DNA of 64,000 nt from Mesorhizobium huakuii (GCF_014189455.1 NZ_CP050296.1:1116001-1180000), one strand, 5' to 3'. Shown: positions 52,360 through 61,630, numbered from the stretch's first letter. Numbers and translations are program-made. The notes: generated from the letters alone by a model not told the origin.

Positions 52360-53724
52360 ATGTCAGACGCAGAAGCCACAGCCCCCCGTTCCTCATGGCG
52401 GTTCGCCGGACGGGACGAGGACGATCAGCCCAGCCTGCGCGAAGTCAATTCCACCATCGCCGTACCGAGCTCCGGCGCCTGGTTCCGTCGCCTCTTCGCC
52501 TTCATGGGGCCAGGCTACATGGTCTCGGTCGGCTATATGGACCCGGGCAACTGGGCGACCGACCTCGCCGGCGGCGCCCAGTTCGGCTACACGCTTTTGT
52601 TCATCATCATGCTGTCCAACCTGATGGCGATCCTTTTGCAGGCGCTGGCCGCGCGGCTTGGCATCGCCACCGGCCGCGACCTCGCCCAGGCCTGCCGCGC
52701 CTACTATCCGCGCCCAGTCAATTTCGTGCTGTGGATCGCCTGCGAACTCGCCATCATCGCCTGCGACCTCGCCGAAGTCATCGGCACCGCGATCGCCTTG
52801 CAGCTTCTGTTCGGCATTCCGCTGGTCGGCGGCGCCATGCTCACCGCGCTCGACGCCTTCCTCGTGCTGCTGTTGATGAACAAGGGTTTCCGCTATCTCG
52901 AAGCCTTCGTCATCGCGCTTTTGATCATCATCTTCGGCTGCTTTGCCATTCAGATCTTCTTCGCCGCCCCGCCGGCCGGCACGATCCTGCATGCGATGTT
53001 CGTGCCGTCGTCGGAGATCGTCACCAACCCCGCGATGCTCTACATCGCCATCGGCATCATCGGCGCCACGGTCATGCCGCATAATCTCTATTTGCACTCC
53101 TCGATCGTGCAGACCCGTGCCTATGAGCGCACCGAAAAGGGCAAGCGCGACGCCATCAAATGGGCGACGACGGACTCCACCATCGCCCTGATGCTGGCTT
53201 TGTTCGTCAACGCCGCCATCCTGATCGTCTCGGCCGTCGCTTTCCACGACACCGGCCATCAGGACGTCGCCGAGATCGGCCAGGCCTTCGAACTCTTGTC
53301 GCCGCTGCTGGGCCTCGGCATCGCCTCGATCCTGTTTGCCGTGGCGCTGCTGGCGTCAGGCCTGAACTCGACGGTGACGGCCACACTTGCCGGCCAGATC
53401 GTCATGGAAGGGTTTCTGCGGCTGCGCATTCCCAACTGGGCACGGCGGCTTCTGACGCGCGGCCTCGCCATCATTCCGGTGGTGGTCGTCACTGCGCTTT
53501 ATGGCGAAAAGGGCACCGGCCAGCTGCTGGTGTTCAGCCAGGTCATCCTGTCGATGCAGCTGCCCTTCGCGGTGGTGCCGCTGGTGCAGTTTGTCTCCGA
53601 CAAGAAGAAAATGGGCAACCTCGCCATCCCGCGCGGTGTCGCGGCCCTCGCCTGGGTGGTCGCGGCGATCATCCTCGTGCTCAATTTCAAGCTGCTCTAC
53701 GATACGATGTTCGGGGTCGGCTGA
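52360..53724 (+). CDS. mntH: Nramp family Mn(II)/divalent metal transporter MntH
   Basis: A 454-residue membrane protein with 11 predicted helices. Nramp motifs: [20 protein letters not shown] (DPGN metal site in helix 1) and [19 protein letters not shown] (MPH in helix 6). Proton-coupled import of Mn(II), possibly Fe(II). Controlled by the divergent MntR. Start at ATG 52360. Confidence 0.95.
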   Translation: MSDAEATAPRSSWRFAGRDEDDQPSLREVNSTIAVPSSGAWFRRLFAFMGPGYMVSVGYMDPGNWATDLAGGAQFGYTLLFIIMLSNLMAILLQALAARLGIATGRDLAQACRAYYPRPVNFVLWIACELAIIACDLAEVIGTAIALQLLFGIPLVGGAMLTALDAFLVLLLMNKGFRYLEAFVIALLIIIFGCFAIQIFFAAPPAGTILHAMFVPSSEIVTNPAMLYIAIGIIGATVMPHNLYLHSSIVQTRAYERTEKGKRDAIKWATTDSTIALMLALFVNAAILIVSAVAFHDTGHQDVAEIGQAFELLSPLLGLGIASILFAVALLASGLNSTVTATLAGQIVMEGFLRLRIPNWARRLLTRGLAIIPVVVVTALYGEKGTGQLLVFSQVILSMQLPFAVVPLVQFVSDKKKMGNLAIPRGVAALAWVVAAIILVLNFKLLYDTMFGVG

Positions 53725-53779
53725 GCCTTCCGCCGGATAGCGCGACAAACCGCCAAATCGCGCTATCTTTCCAGGCATC

Positions 53780-54622
53780 ATGAGCAACATTGAAGACATA
53801 AGGAGATTCTACGCGCGGCTGATGGCGGCCAATGCCGGCTCATCGGATCCGCGCCTGGAAGAGGTGTTCGCCGGCGTGCCGCGCGAAGCCTTTCTCGGCC
53901 CGGGACCGTGGACGATCGTAGCCAGCGGCGACAAGATCACCACGCCGAGCGCCGACCCGGCCCATGTCTACCAGAACGTGCTGGTGGCGCTCGATGCCGA
54001 CAAGGGCATCAACAATGGTGAGCCGTTCCTGCACGCCATGTGGATCGGAAAACTGGCGCCGAGGCCCGGCGAGACCGTCACGCATATCGGCGCCGGCACC
54101 GGCTATTACTCCGCCGTGCTGGCCAGGCTGGTTTCACCTGGCGGCACCGTCACCGCCCTCGAACTCGACAGCAGACTGGCCGAGCTGGCGCGCAAAAATC
54201 TCGAAGCCTATGGCAATGCGACTGTCGTCCACGGCGATGCCGTGACCACACACCTACCGCCATCCGACATCATCTATGTCAACGCCGGCGTCGTCGCCCC
54301 TCCGGCCGGATGGCTGAAGGCGTTGCGCCCCGGCGGCCGCATGATATTTCCCTGGCGCCCGGCCGAGCGCGTCCCGCTGGCGGTGCTGGTGACCCGCACC
54401 GGGAAGGGTTTCGCCTGCAATCCCTTCATGCGCTCCTGGTTCATCCCGTGCTTCGGTGCCTCGGCCGCGGATCTTGCGGCGAAGATCCCGACACCGGAGC
54501 AGGCCGCGCGCAGCCGCTCGATCTGGTTGACGAGCGACAAGGCGCCGGACCGCACTGCCACGGCCATCTTCGGCGACGTCTGGTTCTCGACGAAAGACGT
54601 CCGCGCCAAACCCGGCAGCTGA
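53780..54622 (+). CDS. Protein-L-isoaspartate O-methyltransferase-like SAM methyltransferase
   Basis: A 280-residue protein. The PCMT-like start (REAFLGPGPWTIVASGD, TPSADPAHVYQNVLVALD) and the SAM motif I VTHIGAGTGYYSAVLARLV with ALELDSRLAELARKNLE and IIYVNAGVVAPPAGWLKAL. The substrate-binding S-Q-P-x-hydrophobic loop of true PCMT is not obvious, so it may methylate another substrate. Follows mntH by 56 bp on the same strand but is likely independent. Confidence 0.8.
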   Translation: MSNIEDIRRFYARLMAANAGSSDPRLEEVFAGVPREAFLGPGPWTIVASGDKITTPSADPAHVYQNVLVALDADKGINNGEPFLHAMWIGKLAPRPGETVTHIGAGTGYYSAVLARLVSPGGTVTALELDSRLAELARKNLEAYGNATVVHGDAVTTHLPPSDIIYVNAGVVAPPAGWLKALRPGGRMIFPWRPAERVPLAVLVTRTGKGFACNPFMRSWFIPCFGASAADLAAKIPTPEQAARSRSIWLTSDKAPDRTATAIFGDVWFSTKDVRAKPGS

Positions 54623-54739
54623 CGCGTCGATGCGCCAATTTGTCCAGAATTTCGCGGGCCCTGTCGGGATGGGTGCGGGCCGGCCGTCCTTGGGCCAAAG
54701 TCCGGCCGCGACAGCGTGAATGGAGCAAGGGAGAGACCA

Positions 54740-55390
54740 ATGAGAAAGATCATCGCCGCCACCTTCGTCAGCCTCGACGGCGTCATGCAGGCGCCTGGCG
54801 GGCCGGAAGAGGATCCGGTCGGCGGCTTCAGCTTCGGCGGCTGGACCTTCCACTACTTTGACGAGGTGGGCGGCGCGGCAATGGAAGAACTCTTCTCCAA
54901 ACCCTTCGCCCTGCTGCTCGGCCGCCGAACCTACGACATCTTCGCCGCGTACTGGCCGTACCAGAAAGATCCGATCGCCGATGCCTTCAACCCCGCGACC
55001 AAATATGTCGCGACGCATCGGCCTGACACCCTCACCTGGCAGAACACGCAATCGCTTGGGCCTGATATCGTCGCCACGCTGCGCCGCCTCAAGCAGGAAG
55101 ATGGACCCGACCTGCTCATCCAGGGATCAGGCAATCTGATCCAGACCTTGCTTGCCAACGGCCTGATCGACGAGATCCGGCTGATGATCTTCCCGCTGGT
55201 GCTGGGCAAGGGCAAGCGCCTGTTCGGCGACAGCGCGATGCCAGCCGCCTTCAAGCTTGCCAAGTCGCAGTCGTCGAGCACCGGCGTCATCATGGCGACC
55301 TACGAACGCGCTGGCGAAATCGAGGTCGGCTCGTTTGTCACGGGGGAGCCGTCGAACGCCGAACTCGAGCGGCGCAGGAACTGGAAGTAG
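54740..55390 (+). CDS. Dihydrofolate reductase family protein (RibD C-terminal-like)
   Basis: A 216-residue protein: MRKIIAATFVSLDGVMQAPG, LLLGRRTYDIFAAYWPY and LLIQGSGNLIQTLLANGLID with LMIFPLVLGKGKRLFG. This is the RibD_C/DHFR-fold family (YyaP/YwjB-like), NADPH-binding reductases of unknown substrate, not the housekeeping DHFR. Start at 54740 behind AAGGGAGAGACC. Confidence 0.88.
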   Translation: MRKIIAATFVSLDGVMQAPGGPEEDPVGGFSFGGWTFHYFDEVGGAAMEELFSKPFALLLGRRTYDIFAAYWPYQKDPIADAFNPATKYVATHRPDTLTWQNTQSLGPDIVATLRRLKQEDGPDLLIQGSGNLIQTLLANGLIDEIRLMIFPLVLGKGKRLFGDSAMPAAFKLAKSQSSSTGVIMATYERAGEIEVGSFVTGEPSNAELERRRNWK

Positions 55391-55404
55391 CTTTGCAAGA
55401 CCTG

Positions 55405-55575
55405 GGTTCCTCGCCCCCGCCAGAGCGGGGGAGAGTGGCCGCGAAGCGGCCGGAGCGGGGGCTTCGTAGGGCGGATGCTTATGAGAACTTGGCACCGCAG
55501 CGCCAATCCCCCTCTCCGTCTCGGCTTCGCCGAGCCACCTCTCCCCCACATTCGTGGGGGCGAGGAACCCGAGCT
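55405..55575. repeat. Intergenic palindromic repeat
   Basis: CTCGCCCCCGCCAGAGCGGG with GGGAGAGTGGCCGCGAAGC at the left, and CTCCGTCTCGGCTTCGCC with CCCCACATTCGTGGGGGCG at the right. It is of the same family as those at 12.97, 57.2 and 60.6 kb and occupies the gap before the LysR gene. Confidence 0.78.
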
Positions 55576-55585
55576 CTGGAGCCAC

Positions 55586-56455
55586 TCAAGCCGCTTGCGC
55601 TCGCCGCGCCAGCCCGTCGCGTATATGCCGCGCGAATTCCTGCGCGGCAGGCCCAACACCATGCCGTGGCAAATGCAGATTGATGGCAAAATTCGGCAGC
55701 GGCGGCAGGCCGGACTCAAAGGGCAAGATGTCGAGATCGGCCGGGACCGTGGACGCCAGCCAGGTGGTGACCGCGAGGTCGGACCGCACCGTCGCCGTCG
55801 TCGCGTCGATGTTGCCGTTCTCGAACACCGTGCGCCATTCCAGCCCATGCTCGTTGAGCGCCGAGAGCACGACCGGGCGAAAGGCGCAGGTGTCGGCGAC
55901 GATCGACACCGGCAGCGGCCGTTTTGCGCGGGCAGTGCCGCCTCTGGCGCCGACCCAGACCAGCCGGTCGACGGCCAGGCATTCGCCTGATGTCGGGCCG
56001 ACCCTCTCCTCGATCACCGCAAGGTCGATAGTGCCGGCCGCCAGCGCTGCCGCCAGTTCCGGTGACGACGCACAGACCAGCGAGATCTCGACCTGCGGAT
56101 AGGTCTCGGCATAGGCCTTCAGCACCGGCGCCAGCAAGGTTCCCACCAGATCGTAGGGCACGCCGAGCCGCACCTGGCCGGCGACAGCACTTCCCGCCAT
56201 CTCGGCCCAGATTTCGTCATTGAGGCTGAGCAGGCGCTTGGCCTTGTCGAACAGCCGCTCACCGGACCGCGTCAGGCGCAGGCCGCGCCGGTCGCGCTCG
56301 AACAGGCTGCAGCCAAGCACCTCCTCCAACCTTTTGACCTGCTGGCTGACGGCGCCCTGTGTCAGGTGAAGCGCATTGGCCGCCGCTGTCATGCTGGCCT
56401 TGTCGGCGACGGTGACGAAAGTGCGCACGAGCGCCGTGTCGAGGTTGCGGATCAT
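55586..56455 (-). CDS. LysR family transcriptional regulator
   Basis: 289 residues from ATG 56455 (MIRNLDTALVRTFVTVADKA): HTH SMTAAANALHLTQGAVSQQV and KRLEEVLGCSLFERDRRGLR, then the substrate-binding-like domain. It is divergent from the LysE-type exporter at 56551, the classical LysG/LysE arrangement in which the regulator activates export. An ATG 13 codons upstream overlaps the operator area and is not preferred. Confidence 0.88.
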   Translation of the reverse strand: MIRNLDTALVRTFVTVADKASMTAAANALHLTQGAVSQQVKRLEEVLGCSLFERDRRGLRLTRSGERLFDKAKRLLSLNDEIWAEMAGSAVAGQVRLGVPYDLVGTLLAPVLKAYAETYPQVEISLVCASSPELAAALAAGTIDLAVIEERVGPTSGECLAVDRLVWVGARGGTARAKRPLPVSIVADTCAFRPVVLSALNEHGLEWRTVFENGNIDATTATVRSDLAVTTWLASTVPADLDILPFESGLPPLPNFAINLHLPRHGVGPAAQEFARHIRDGLARRAQAA

Positions 56456-56467
56456 GCTGGCATTATA

Positions 56468-56486
56468 GATGCTAATGCTAAGCATC
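56468..56486. promoter_or_regulatory. Dyad between the LysR and LysE genes
   Basis: GATGCT and AGCATC arms flank AATGCTA, a LysR-like T-N11-A type dyad just upstream of both starts. Another GATGCT occurs at about 56505. Confidence 0.5.
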
Positions 56487-56550
56487 GCAAACATTGCATT
56501 TACTGATGCTCAGCCAAGCCTACCATGGAGCCTCCGACAAAGGACGCCTC

Positions 56551-57150
56551 ATGCTCCAGCCCATCCTGCCGCTCATCCTGTTTGCCTTCGTGGCCACCGC
56601 AACGCCGGGCATCGCCACGACCTTGTCGACCGCCTCGGGCGCGCAGTTCGGCTTTCGCCGTTCGGTTCCGCTGATGATCGGCAGTGCCGCCGGCCTCGCC
56701 ACCGTGACGGGGGCGGCCGCCGCCGGGCTCGCCGGCCTGCTGCTTGCGGTGCCGTCGCTGCAGTTGGCCATGAAGATCGCCGGCTCGCTCTATCTTCTGT
56801 GGCTGGCGCTCAAGATCGGCCGCGCTGGTCCGCCCAATCTCGATGTGACGATGGCCAGGCCGAACAGTTTTCTTGGCGGCGCCGGCATCCAGTGGATGAA
56901 CCCCAAGGGTTGGGCGATGGGACTGGGCGCGGCGGCCTCCTTCGCCGCTCTTGCCGACGGCCCGGGACAGCTAGCCTTGCTGCTCGGCTCGACCTTCGGC
57001 CTCACCGCCGCCATCTCGCTGTCCATCTGGTGCTTGGCCGGCATGGTTCTGGCCCGGCTGCTGAAGACCGAATGGCAGTGGCGCGCGCTCAACATCGTGC
57101 TGGCGCTGGTGCTGGCGGCGTCGATCATTCCGATGTGGCGGACGGCGTGA
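56551..57150 (+). CDS. LysE family translocator
   Basis: A 199-residue membrane protein with six helices (LILFAFVATATPGIATTLST, VPLMIGSAAGLATVTGAAAA and WMNPKGWAMGLGAAASF). The ATPGxxxx start and MNPKGW motif are typical of the RhtB/LysE amino-acid exporters. The exported compound is not known; it is expected to be controlled by the divergent LysR regulator. Start at ATG 56551. Confidence 0.88.
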   Translation: MLQPILPLILFAFVATATPGIATTLSTASGAQFGFRRSVPLMIGSAAGLATVTGAAAAGLAGLLLAVPSLQLAMKIAGSLYLLWLALKIGRAGPPNLDVTMARPNSFLGGAGIQWMNPKGWAMGLGAAASFAALADGPGQLALLLGSTFGLTAAISLSIWCLAGMVLARLLKTEWQWRALNIVLALVLAASIIPMWRTA

Positions 57151-57164
57151 GGCGCCGTCCTAGC

Positions 57165-57348
57165 AAGACAGGTTCCTCGCCCCCGCGAGAGCGGGGGAGA
57201 GGTGGCCACGAAGCGGTCGGAGAGGGGGCTGGCGCCAGCAGCTGGAGGATCCTTGAAGGCCGTTCACGGACAGGATTGCGCCACCCCCCTCTCCGTCTCG
57301 GCTTCGCCGAGCCACCTCTCCCCCACATTCGTGGGGGCGAGGAACCCA
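57165..57348. repeat. Intergenic palindromic repeat
   Basis: A near-complete copy: GTTCCTCGCCCCCGCGAGAG, GGGGGAGAGGTGGCCACG, ... CCTCTCCGTCTCGGCTTCG and CCCCCACATTCGTGGGGG, CGAGGAACC. Left and right arms are complementary over about 35 bp. Fills the gap between the convergent LysE and SDR genes. Confidence 0.82.
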
Positions 57349-57361
57349 GGCATGGATAGCC

Positions 57362-58156
57362 TCAAGCCGCGTAACGCGCCGCCGGCTTGTCGGCGTGCAG
57401 GCTGCCGTAGAAGGCCTGGCGGGCGCCGAGGAACGTGTCCAGCTTGCCGGCATCGGCAAGTGCGGGCACGGTGACGGCTTCGCCCCTGGCCAGGCCGACA
57501 AGAGCGGCATCGACCATATCGTCGGCGGTCATGATGATTTCCTTCGGAAGCTGGTCGATATCACTGCCGGCAAGCTCCCAGAAATCGGTCCGGGTCGCAC
57601 CGGGCAGCACCACCTGCACCTTCACATTGGTACCCGCGACCTCGCGGTGCAACGCTTCGGTGAAGTTGACGACATAGGCCTTGGTGCCGCTGTAGATGCC
57701 GCCGAACGAGGTCTCATAGGCGAGCACCGAGGCGATGTTGACGATGGCGCCGCGGTTGCGCGCCAGAAGACCCGGCAGCACGGCACGGGTCAGGCGGGTC
57801 AAGGCGATGACATTGACCTTGATCATGCGTTCGGCCGCGTCGGCGTCGGCCGTCGCCACCACCTGCTGGCCGCCCAGGCCGGCATTGTTGACGAGCAGCG
57901 TTACGCTGTCGTCGGCTGATATCAGCCGCTCGACACGGCGCACATCGTCGTCGTCGGACAGATCGGCTGTGATGAAGCTGACCTTGCGGCCATAGGCATA
58001 GCGCAGCTTCTCGGCCAATTCCTCAAGCCGGTCGGCGGGCCGCGCCACCAGCACCAGATCATAGCCCTGCCCGGCCAGCCGGTCCGCATAGACCGCGCCG
58101 ATGCCCGATGAGGCACCAGTGACGACCGCCGTGCCCTTGTTTGTCTGTCCACTCAT
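57362..58156 (-). CDS. SDR family oxidoreductase
   Basis: 264 residues from ATG 58156 (MSGQTNKGTAVVTGASSGIG): GASSGIG cofactor loop, NNAGLGG, IASVLAYETSFGGIYSGTKA with the catalytic Ser and YxxxK. ARPADR after the second strand favours NADP. The frame is open upstream but the operator palindromes lie there. Divergent from the MarR regulator, which probably controls it. Confidence 0.88.
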   Translation of the reverse strand: MSGQTNKGTAVVTGASSGIGAVYADRLAGQGYDLVLVARPADRLEELAEKLRYAYGRKVSFITADLSDDDDVRRVERLISADDSVTLLVNNAGLGGQQVVATADADAAERMIKVNVIALTRLTRAVLPGLLARNRGAIVNIASVLAYETSFGGIYSGTKAYVVNFTEALHREVAGTNVKVQVVLPGATRTDFWELAGSDIDQLPKEIIMTADDMVDAALVGLARGEAVTVPALADAGKLDTFLGARQAFYGSLHADKPAARYAA

Positions 58157-58251
58157 TGTCCTGTTCCTTCTGTTTCGAGCTGTTCGCTTCGACCTGGCCG
58201 CCGGCACCGCAGGCATTCGCCTCGGCTCACCGGAAAGCCGCCTGATTGACT

Positions 58252-58294
58252 TAGTGGCATATACCACTATCAACGAAATAGGCATATGCCACTA
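58252..58294. promoter_or_regulatory. Paired palindromic operators between SDR and MarR genes
   Basis: TAGTGGCAT-ATACCACTA at 58252-58269 is an 18-bp near-perfect dyad. TAGGCATATGCCACTA at 58279-58294, with perfect core GGCATATGCC, is a second. Their centres are 25 bp apart, on the same side of the helix within error. They fit binding by the divergent MarR protein. Confidence 0.68.
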
Positions 58295-58370
58295 TCTTGT
58301 CAATGAGCGCATCCGGGATTATTTGTCAGGCAGCAGCCGGACATCATGTCTGCGCCGCCAAGGAATCGCT

Positions 58371-58826
58371 ATGTCGAAAGAGGCCCTGCCCGGACTGTCG
58401 CTCTGCAACAACGCCATGCTGCGTCGCGCGACGCGCAAGATTGGCCAGTACTATGATGATGTGCTGGCGTCCTCGGGCCTGAAAGCCACGCAGCAGGGCC
58501 TGCTCTATCAGATCCACATTGGCAACGAACCGGCGATGGGCGCCATTGCGTCTGCCCTGATCATGGACCTGTCGGCGCTCGGCCACACTCTGAAGCCGCT
58601 GATCCGCGACGGCTATGTCGAGACCTTCGCCGATCCGGATGATCGCCGCATCAAGCGGGTGCGGCTGACGCCTCGAGGATTGGTCAAGCTCGATGAGGCG
58701 ATGAAGCTGTGGCAGGTCGCCCAGCAGCGTTTCGAGGACGTGGTCGGCAAGGAGAAGGCGGCGAGGTTGCGCGCGGCGCTGGATGATATTTCCGCACTGG
58801 ATTTTGATCTGCCGCCGGCCAACTGA
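58371..58826 (+). CDS. MarR family transcriptional regulator
   Basis: 151 residues: NNAMLRRATRKIGQYYDDVL at the dimerisation helix, winged helix GAIASALIMDLSALGHTLKP, with wing YVETFADPDDRRIKRVRLTP. Start at ATG 58371 behind AAGGAATCGCT. Probably represses the divergent SDR gene and itself via the two palindromes upstream. Confidence 0.88.
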   Translation: MSKEALPGLSLCNNAMLRRATRKIGQYYDDVLASSGLKATQQGLLYQIHIGNEPAMGAIASALIMDLSALGHTLKPLIRDGYVETFADPDDRRIKRVRLTPRGLVKLDEAMKLWQVAQQRFEDVVGKEKAARLRAALDDISALDFDLPPAN

Positions 58827-58852
58827 GCTGGCCGGCGGGTTCGAGACTGGTC

Positions 58853-60031
58853 CTACTCAGCCGGCATCGCGACCGGCCGTGCCGCCCAGCGGCCGGCCAG
58901 CACGATGCCCAGCCCGATCAACGGAAAGGCCGCCGCGACCAGGCCGAGATCGGCCGGCGCGCCATAGCGCAGCACGCCACCGCCAACCACCGCGCCCAGC
59001 GCCACGCCGAGATAGAGCGCCGAACCGTTCAGCGACAGCACGATCGGCGCGGCATCGGGCGCCAGCTTGATGATGCGGCTGGCCTGCGCCGGCGGGAAAG
59101 CCCAGCCGACGATGCCCCACGGCACCATCATCGCCATCAGCGCCGGGCCGGCAATGTGCTGCGGCAGGAAGGTCGGGATGACCGACAGCATCACCAGCAT
59201 GGCGGCACTCAGCGTCAGCGACCAGCCGACGGTGCGGGTGGCGCCGAAACGGTCCGCCGCCTGGCCGCCGGCAATGTTGCCGATGACGGCGCCGACGCCG
59301 AAGGCGAGCAGCATGCCGGGCAGCGCGATCTGGCTGAGCCCGCCGCCCTCGATGGCCAGCGGCGCGACATAGGCAAAGACAGTGAAGGCGCCGGTCAGCG
59401 CCAGCAATGTCGTCACCAGGATCGGCATCACGCCGGGCCGCATGGCTGCCGCCAGCCGGCGCTTCAGCGGTAGCCTGGTGCCGACGATGCCGCGCGGCAG
59501 CCTATACCACAGGATGGCGCCGGCGAGCGCGCCGAGCCCGGCAATGGCGTAGAAGGTGCCGCGCCAGCCGGCGACGGCCGCGACCAGCGCGCCAAGCGGC
59601 GCCCCGACGGCGACGGCCACCGTGGTGCCGCCGACGACGACGGCGATGGCGCGTGCCCGGTGGTGGTCATCGACCAGCGCCACGGCGGTCCCTTGGGCGG
59701 TCGCGGCGAACAGGCCCGACGACAGCGCCATGATGATGCGCGCGATCAGAAGCACTTCGAAGGAAGAGCTCAAGGCAGCGGCGATGTTGCCGATGACGAA
59801 GAACACCAGTGTCCACAGGATGACGCGGCGCCGGTCCCATTCGCCGGTCAGCGTCGCCAGGATCGGCGTGCCGATTGCATAAGCGAGCGCAAAGGCGGTG
59901 ATCAGCGTGCCGGCGAGGGGGATGGAAATGCCGGCATCCCTGGCAATGTCGGGCAGAAGGCTGGAGATGACGAAGCCTTCGGTCGAGATCGTGAACGATC
60001 CGAGCGCAAGCCAAAAGAGGCGCTTGTCCAT
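58853..60031 (-). CDS. MFS transporter (DHA1-type efflux)
   Basis: 392 residues, 12 helices, beginning MDKRLFWLALGSFTISTEGF, with the DHA1 family motif TLTGEWDRRRVILW after helix 2 and PLGALVAAVAGWRGTFYAIA (motif C-like) at helix 5. A likely drug or sugar-efflux protein of the AraJ/NepI type. Start at ATG 60031, preceded by a dyad at 60046-60063. Convergent with the MarR gene. Confidence 0.88.
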   Translation of the reverse strand: MDKRLFWLALGSFTISTEGFVISSLLPDIARDAGISIPLAGTLITAFALAYAIGTPILATLTGEWDRRRVILWTLVFFVIGNIAAALSSSFEVLLIARIIMALSSGLFAATAQGTAVALVDDHHRARAIAVVVGGTTVAVAVGAPLGALVAAVAGWRGTFYAIAGLGALAGAILWYRLPRGIVGTRLPLKRRLAAAMRPGVMPILVTTLLALTGAFTVFAYVAPLAIEGGGLSQIALPGMLLAFGVGAVIGNIAGGQAADRFGATRTVGWSLTLSAAMLVMLSVIPTFLPQHIAGPALMAMMVPWGIVGWAFPPAQASRIIKLAPDAAPIVLSLNGSALYLGVALGAVVGGGVLRYGAPADLGLVAAAFPLIGLGIVLAGRWAARPVAMPAE

Positions 60032-60045
60032 GGCTGATGTCCTTA

Positions 60046-60063
60046 GTTCAAAAGTTATTGAAC
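60046..60063. promoter_or_regulatory. Dyad just upstream of the MFS gene
   Basis: GTTCAA, AAGTTA, TTGAAC: an 18-bp inverted repeat 14 bp before the MFS start. It is likely an operator; the divergent ArsR-like protein is one candidate. Confidence 0.5.
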
Positions 60064-60120
60064 AATTGGACATAACAGGGCAATGATGTCAATGAAGCCA
60101 GGGCAAAATAGCTGAACCAT

Positions 60121-60140
60121 CCTGACAGCCCTGTGTCAGG
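60121..60140. promoter_or_regulatory. Inverted repeat in the MFS/ArsR intergenic region
   Basis: CCTGACA, GCCCTG, TGTCAGG: a perfect 7-bp stem with no T-run, so more likely an operator than a terminator. It is 100 bp before the ArsR-like start. Confidence 0.45.
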
Positions 60141-60239
60141 ACAGCCTGTTGGCACGGCCATGGGCGGGAGAAACAGTGTGGACGCCAGGGGAAAGATGGA
60201 TGCGTTGAAATCGGCCCGAACTGTGCTTAGGTTCGGGCC

Positions 60240-60596
60240 ATGACGTTACCTCATCCCAATACGGACCAGATCAGCCTGCCGATCGTGCTTGGCGTGCTCG
60301 GCGATCCGACGCGGCTCGCCATCGTGCGCTACCTCGCCAGCAAGGAAGGCATGGCGCTGAACTGCAGCCAGTTCCTCGATCTCGGCTCCAAGACCAATCT
60401 CAGCTATCACCTCGCCAAGCTGCGCGAGGCCGGCGTCACCCGCGCCGAAGTGGTCGGCACCAACCGCATGATCACGCTACGCCGCGCCGACCTCGACGCC
60501 CGCTTCCCCGGCCTGCTCGACAGCGTCATCGCCGCGGCCGTGGACGACCCCGCCCTGCCGGCGGTCGGTGGGCATGATATCGAAGTGCCGGCCTGA
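60240..60596 (+). CDS. ArsR-like HTH transcriptional regulator
   Basis: 118 residues: IVLGVLGDPTRLAIVRYLAS is the ArsR first helix set, then KTNLSYHLAKLREAGVTRAE (recognition helix and wing), TNRMITLRRADLDARFPG. No CxC metal site, so it senses something other than arsenic. It is divergent from the MFS exporter and probably represses it. Confidence 0.85.
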   Translation: MTLPHPNTDQISLPIVLGVLGDPTRLAIVRYLASKEGMALNCSQFLDLGSKTNLSYHLAKLREAGVTRAEVVGTNRMITLRRADLDARFPGLLDSVIAAAVDDPALPAVGGHDIEVPA

Positions 60597-60602
60597 CCTT
60601 TG

Positions 60603-60815
60603 AAGAACTTGGGTTCCTCGCCCCCACGTGAGTGGGGGAGAGGTGGCTCGGCGAAGCCGAGACGGAGAGGGGGCTGCCGAGACGGTGATCAAGTTCTGCA
60701 AGGCATCCGCCCTACGAAGCCCCCTCTCCGACCGCTTCGCGGCCACCCAGCCGGGGCGAGCCACGGGTCTCGCCCGTCCTTCGGACCCCCGCTTTGCGGG
60801 GGCGAGGAACCCAAG
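60603..60815. repeat. Intergenic palindromic repeat
   Basis: A copy with the same arms as at 57.2 kb (GAACTTGGGTTCCTCGCCCC, GGGAGAGGTGGCTCGGCG), plus the CGGGTCTCGCCCGTCCTTCGG module found also at 13.27 kb. The mixture suggests recombination between repeats. Confidence 0.78.
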
Positions 60816-60871
60816 TCCTGATAGGTTTGCCCTTCCGATCAGTCGTTCGCCAATCCACGGAGCCCCTAAAA

Positions 60872-61630
60872 ATGCGCATCGCCGTCCTCGCCGACATCCA
60901 TGGCAACGTCCTGGCACTCGATGCCGTGCTGGAGGACCTGGCGCGTCGTGGCGGTGCCGACCTCACCGTCAATCTCGGCGACAGCGTTTCCGGCCCGCTC
61001 TGGCCGCGCGAGACGTTTGAGCGCCTGGAAGCGCTGAACCTGCCGACGGTGCGCGGCAACCATGACCGCCGCGTCGCCGCCGATCCGGCCGACGAGACCA
61101 TGTGGGCTTCCGATGTCTATGCGCAGGAGCGGCTGACCGAGGCGCAACGCGAGGTGCTTTTCGCCCAGCCGCTGACGCTGGAGATCGCTCCAGGCATCGT
61201 CGCCTTCCATGCCCGTCCCGACCACGACGAAAAATATCTGCTCGACGCGGTTGTCGATGGCCAATTGGTGCGCGCGCCGCTGGCGGCGATAAGGCGGCGG
61301 CTGAAGGCGCTCGACCCGGCCTGCCGCATCGCGCTGTGCGGCCACAGCCACCGCACGGAGCTGGTCCGCATCCCCGACGGTCCGGTGATCTTCAACCCTG
61401 GCAGCATCGGCTGCCCCGCCTATGACGATTCCACCCCGCCGGCGCATGTGTCCGAACAGGGCTCGCCGCATGCGCGCTACGGCATCGTCACGTTGGGCGG
61501 CGAAGGCCGGCCCGACCGTTTCGAGGCGATCGCGGTCGACTACGACCACGAGGCGGCGGCACGACAGGCCGAACAGGCGGGCCGCCCGGAATGGGCCTAT
61601 GCGCTCAGGACTGGCTTCATGCCGGGCTGA
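60872..61630 (+). CDS. Metallophosphoesterase (YfcE-like)
   Basis: 252 residues: MRIAVLADIHGNVLALDAVL (D-x-H metal motif), NLGDSVSG (GD), VRGNHDRR (GNHD), CGHSHRTELV (GHSH) and FNPGSIGCP. A calcineurin-fold phosphodiesterase close to the YfcE/MJ0936 group; the cellular substrate is unknown. Start at ATG 60872. Confidence 0.9.
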   Translation: MRIAVLADIHGNVLALDAVLEDLARRGGADLTVNLGDSVSGPLWPRETFERLEALNLPTVRGNHDRRVAADPADETMWASDVYAQERLTEAQREVLFAQPLTLEIAPGIVAFHARPDHDEKYLLDAVVDGQLVRAPLAAIRRRLKALDPACRIALCGHSHRTELVRIPDGPVIFNPGSIGCPAYDDSTPPAHVSEQGSPHARYGIVTLGGEGRPDRFEAIAVDYDHEAAARQAEQAGRPEWAYALRTGFMPG

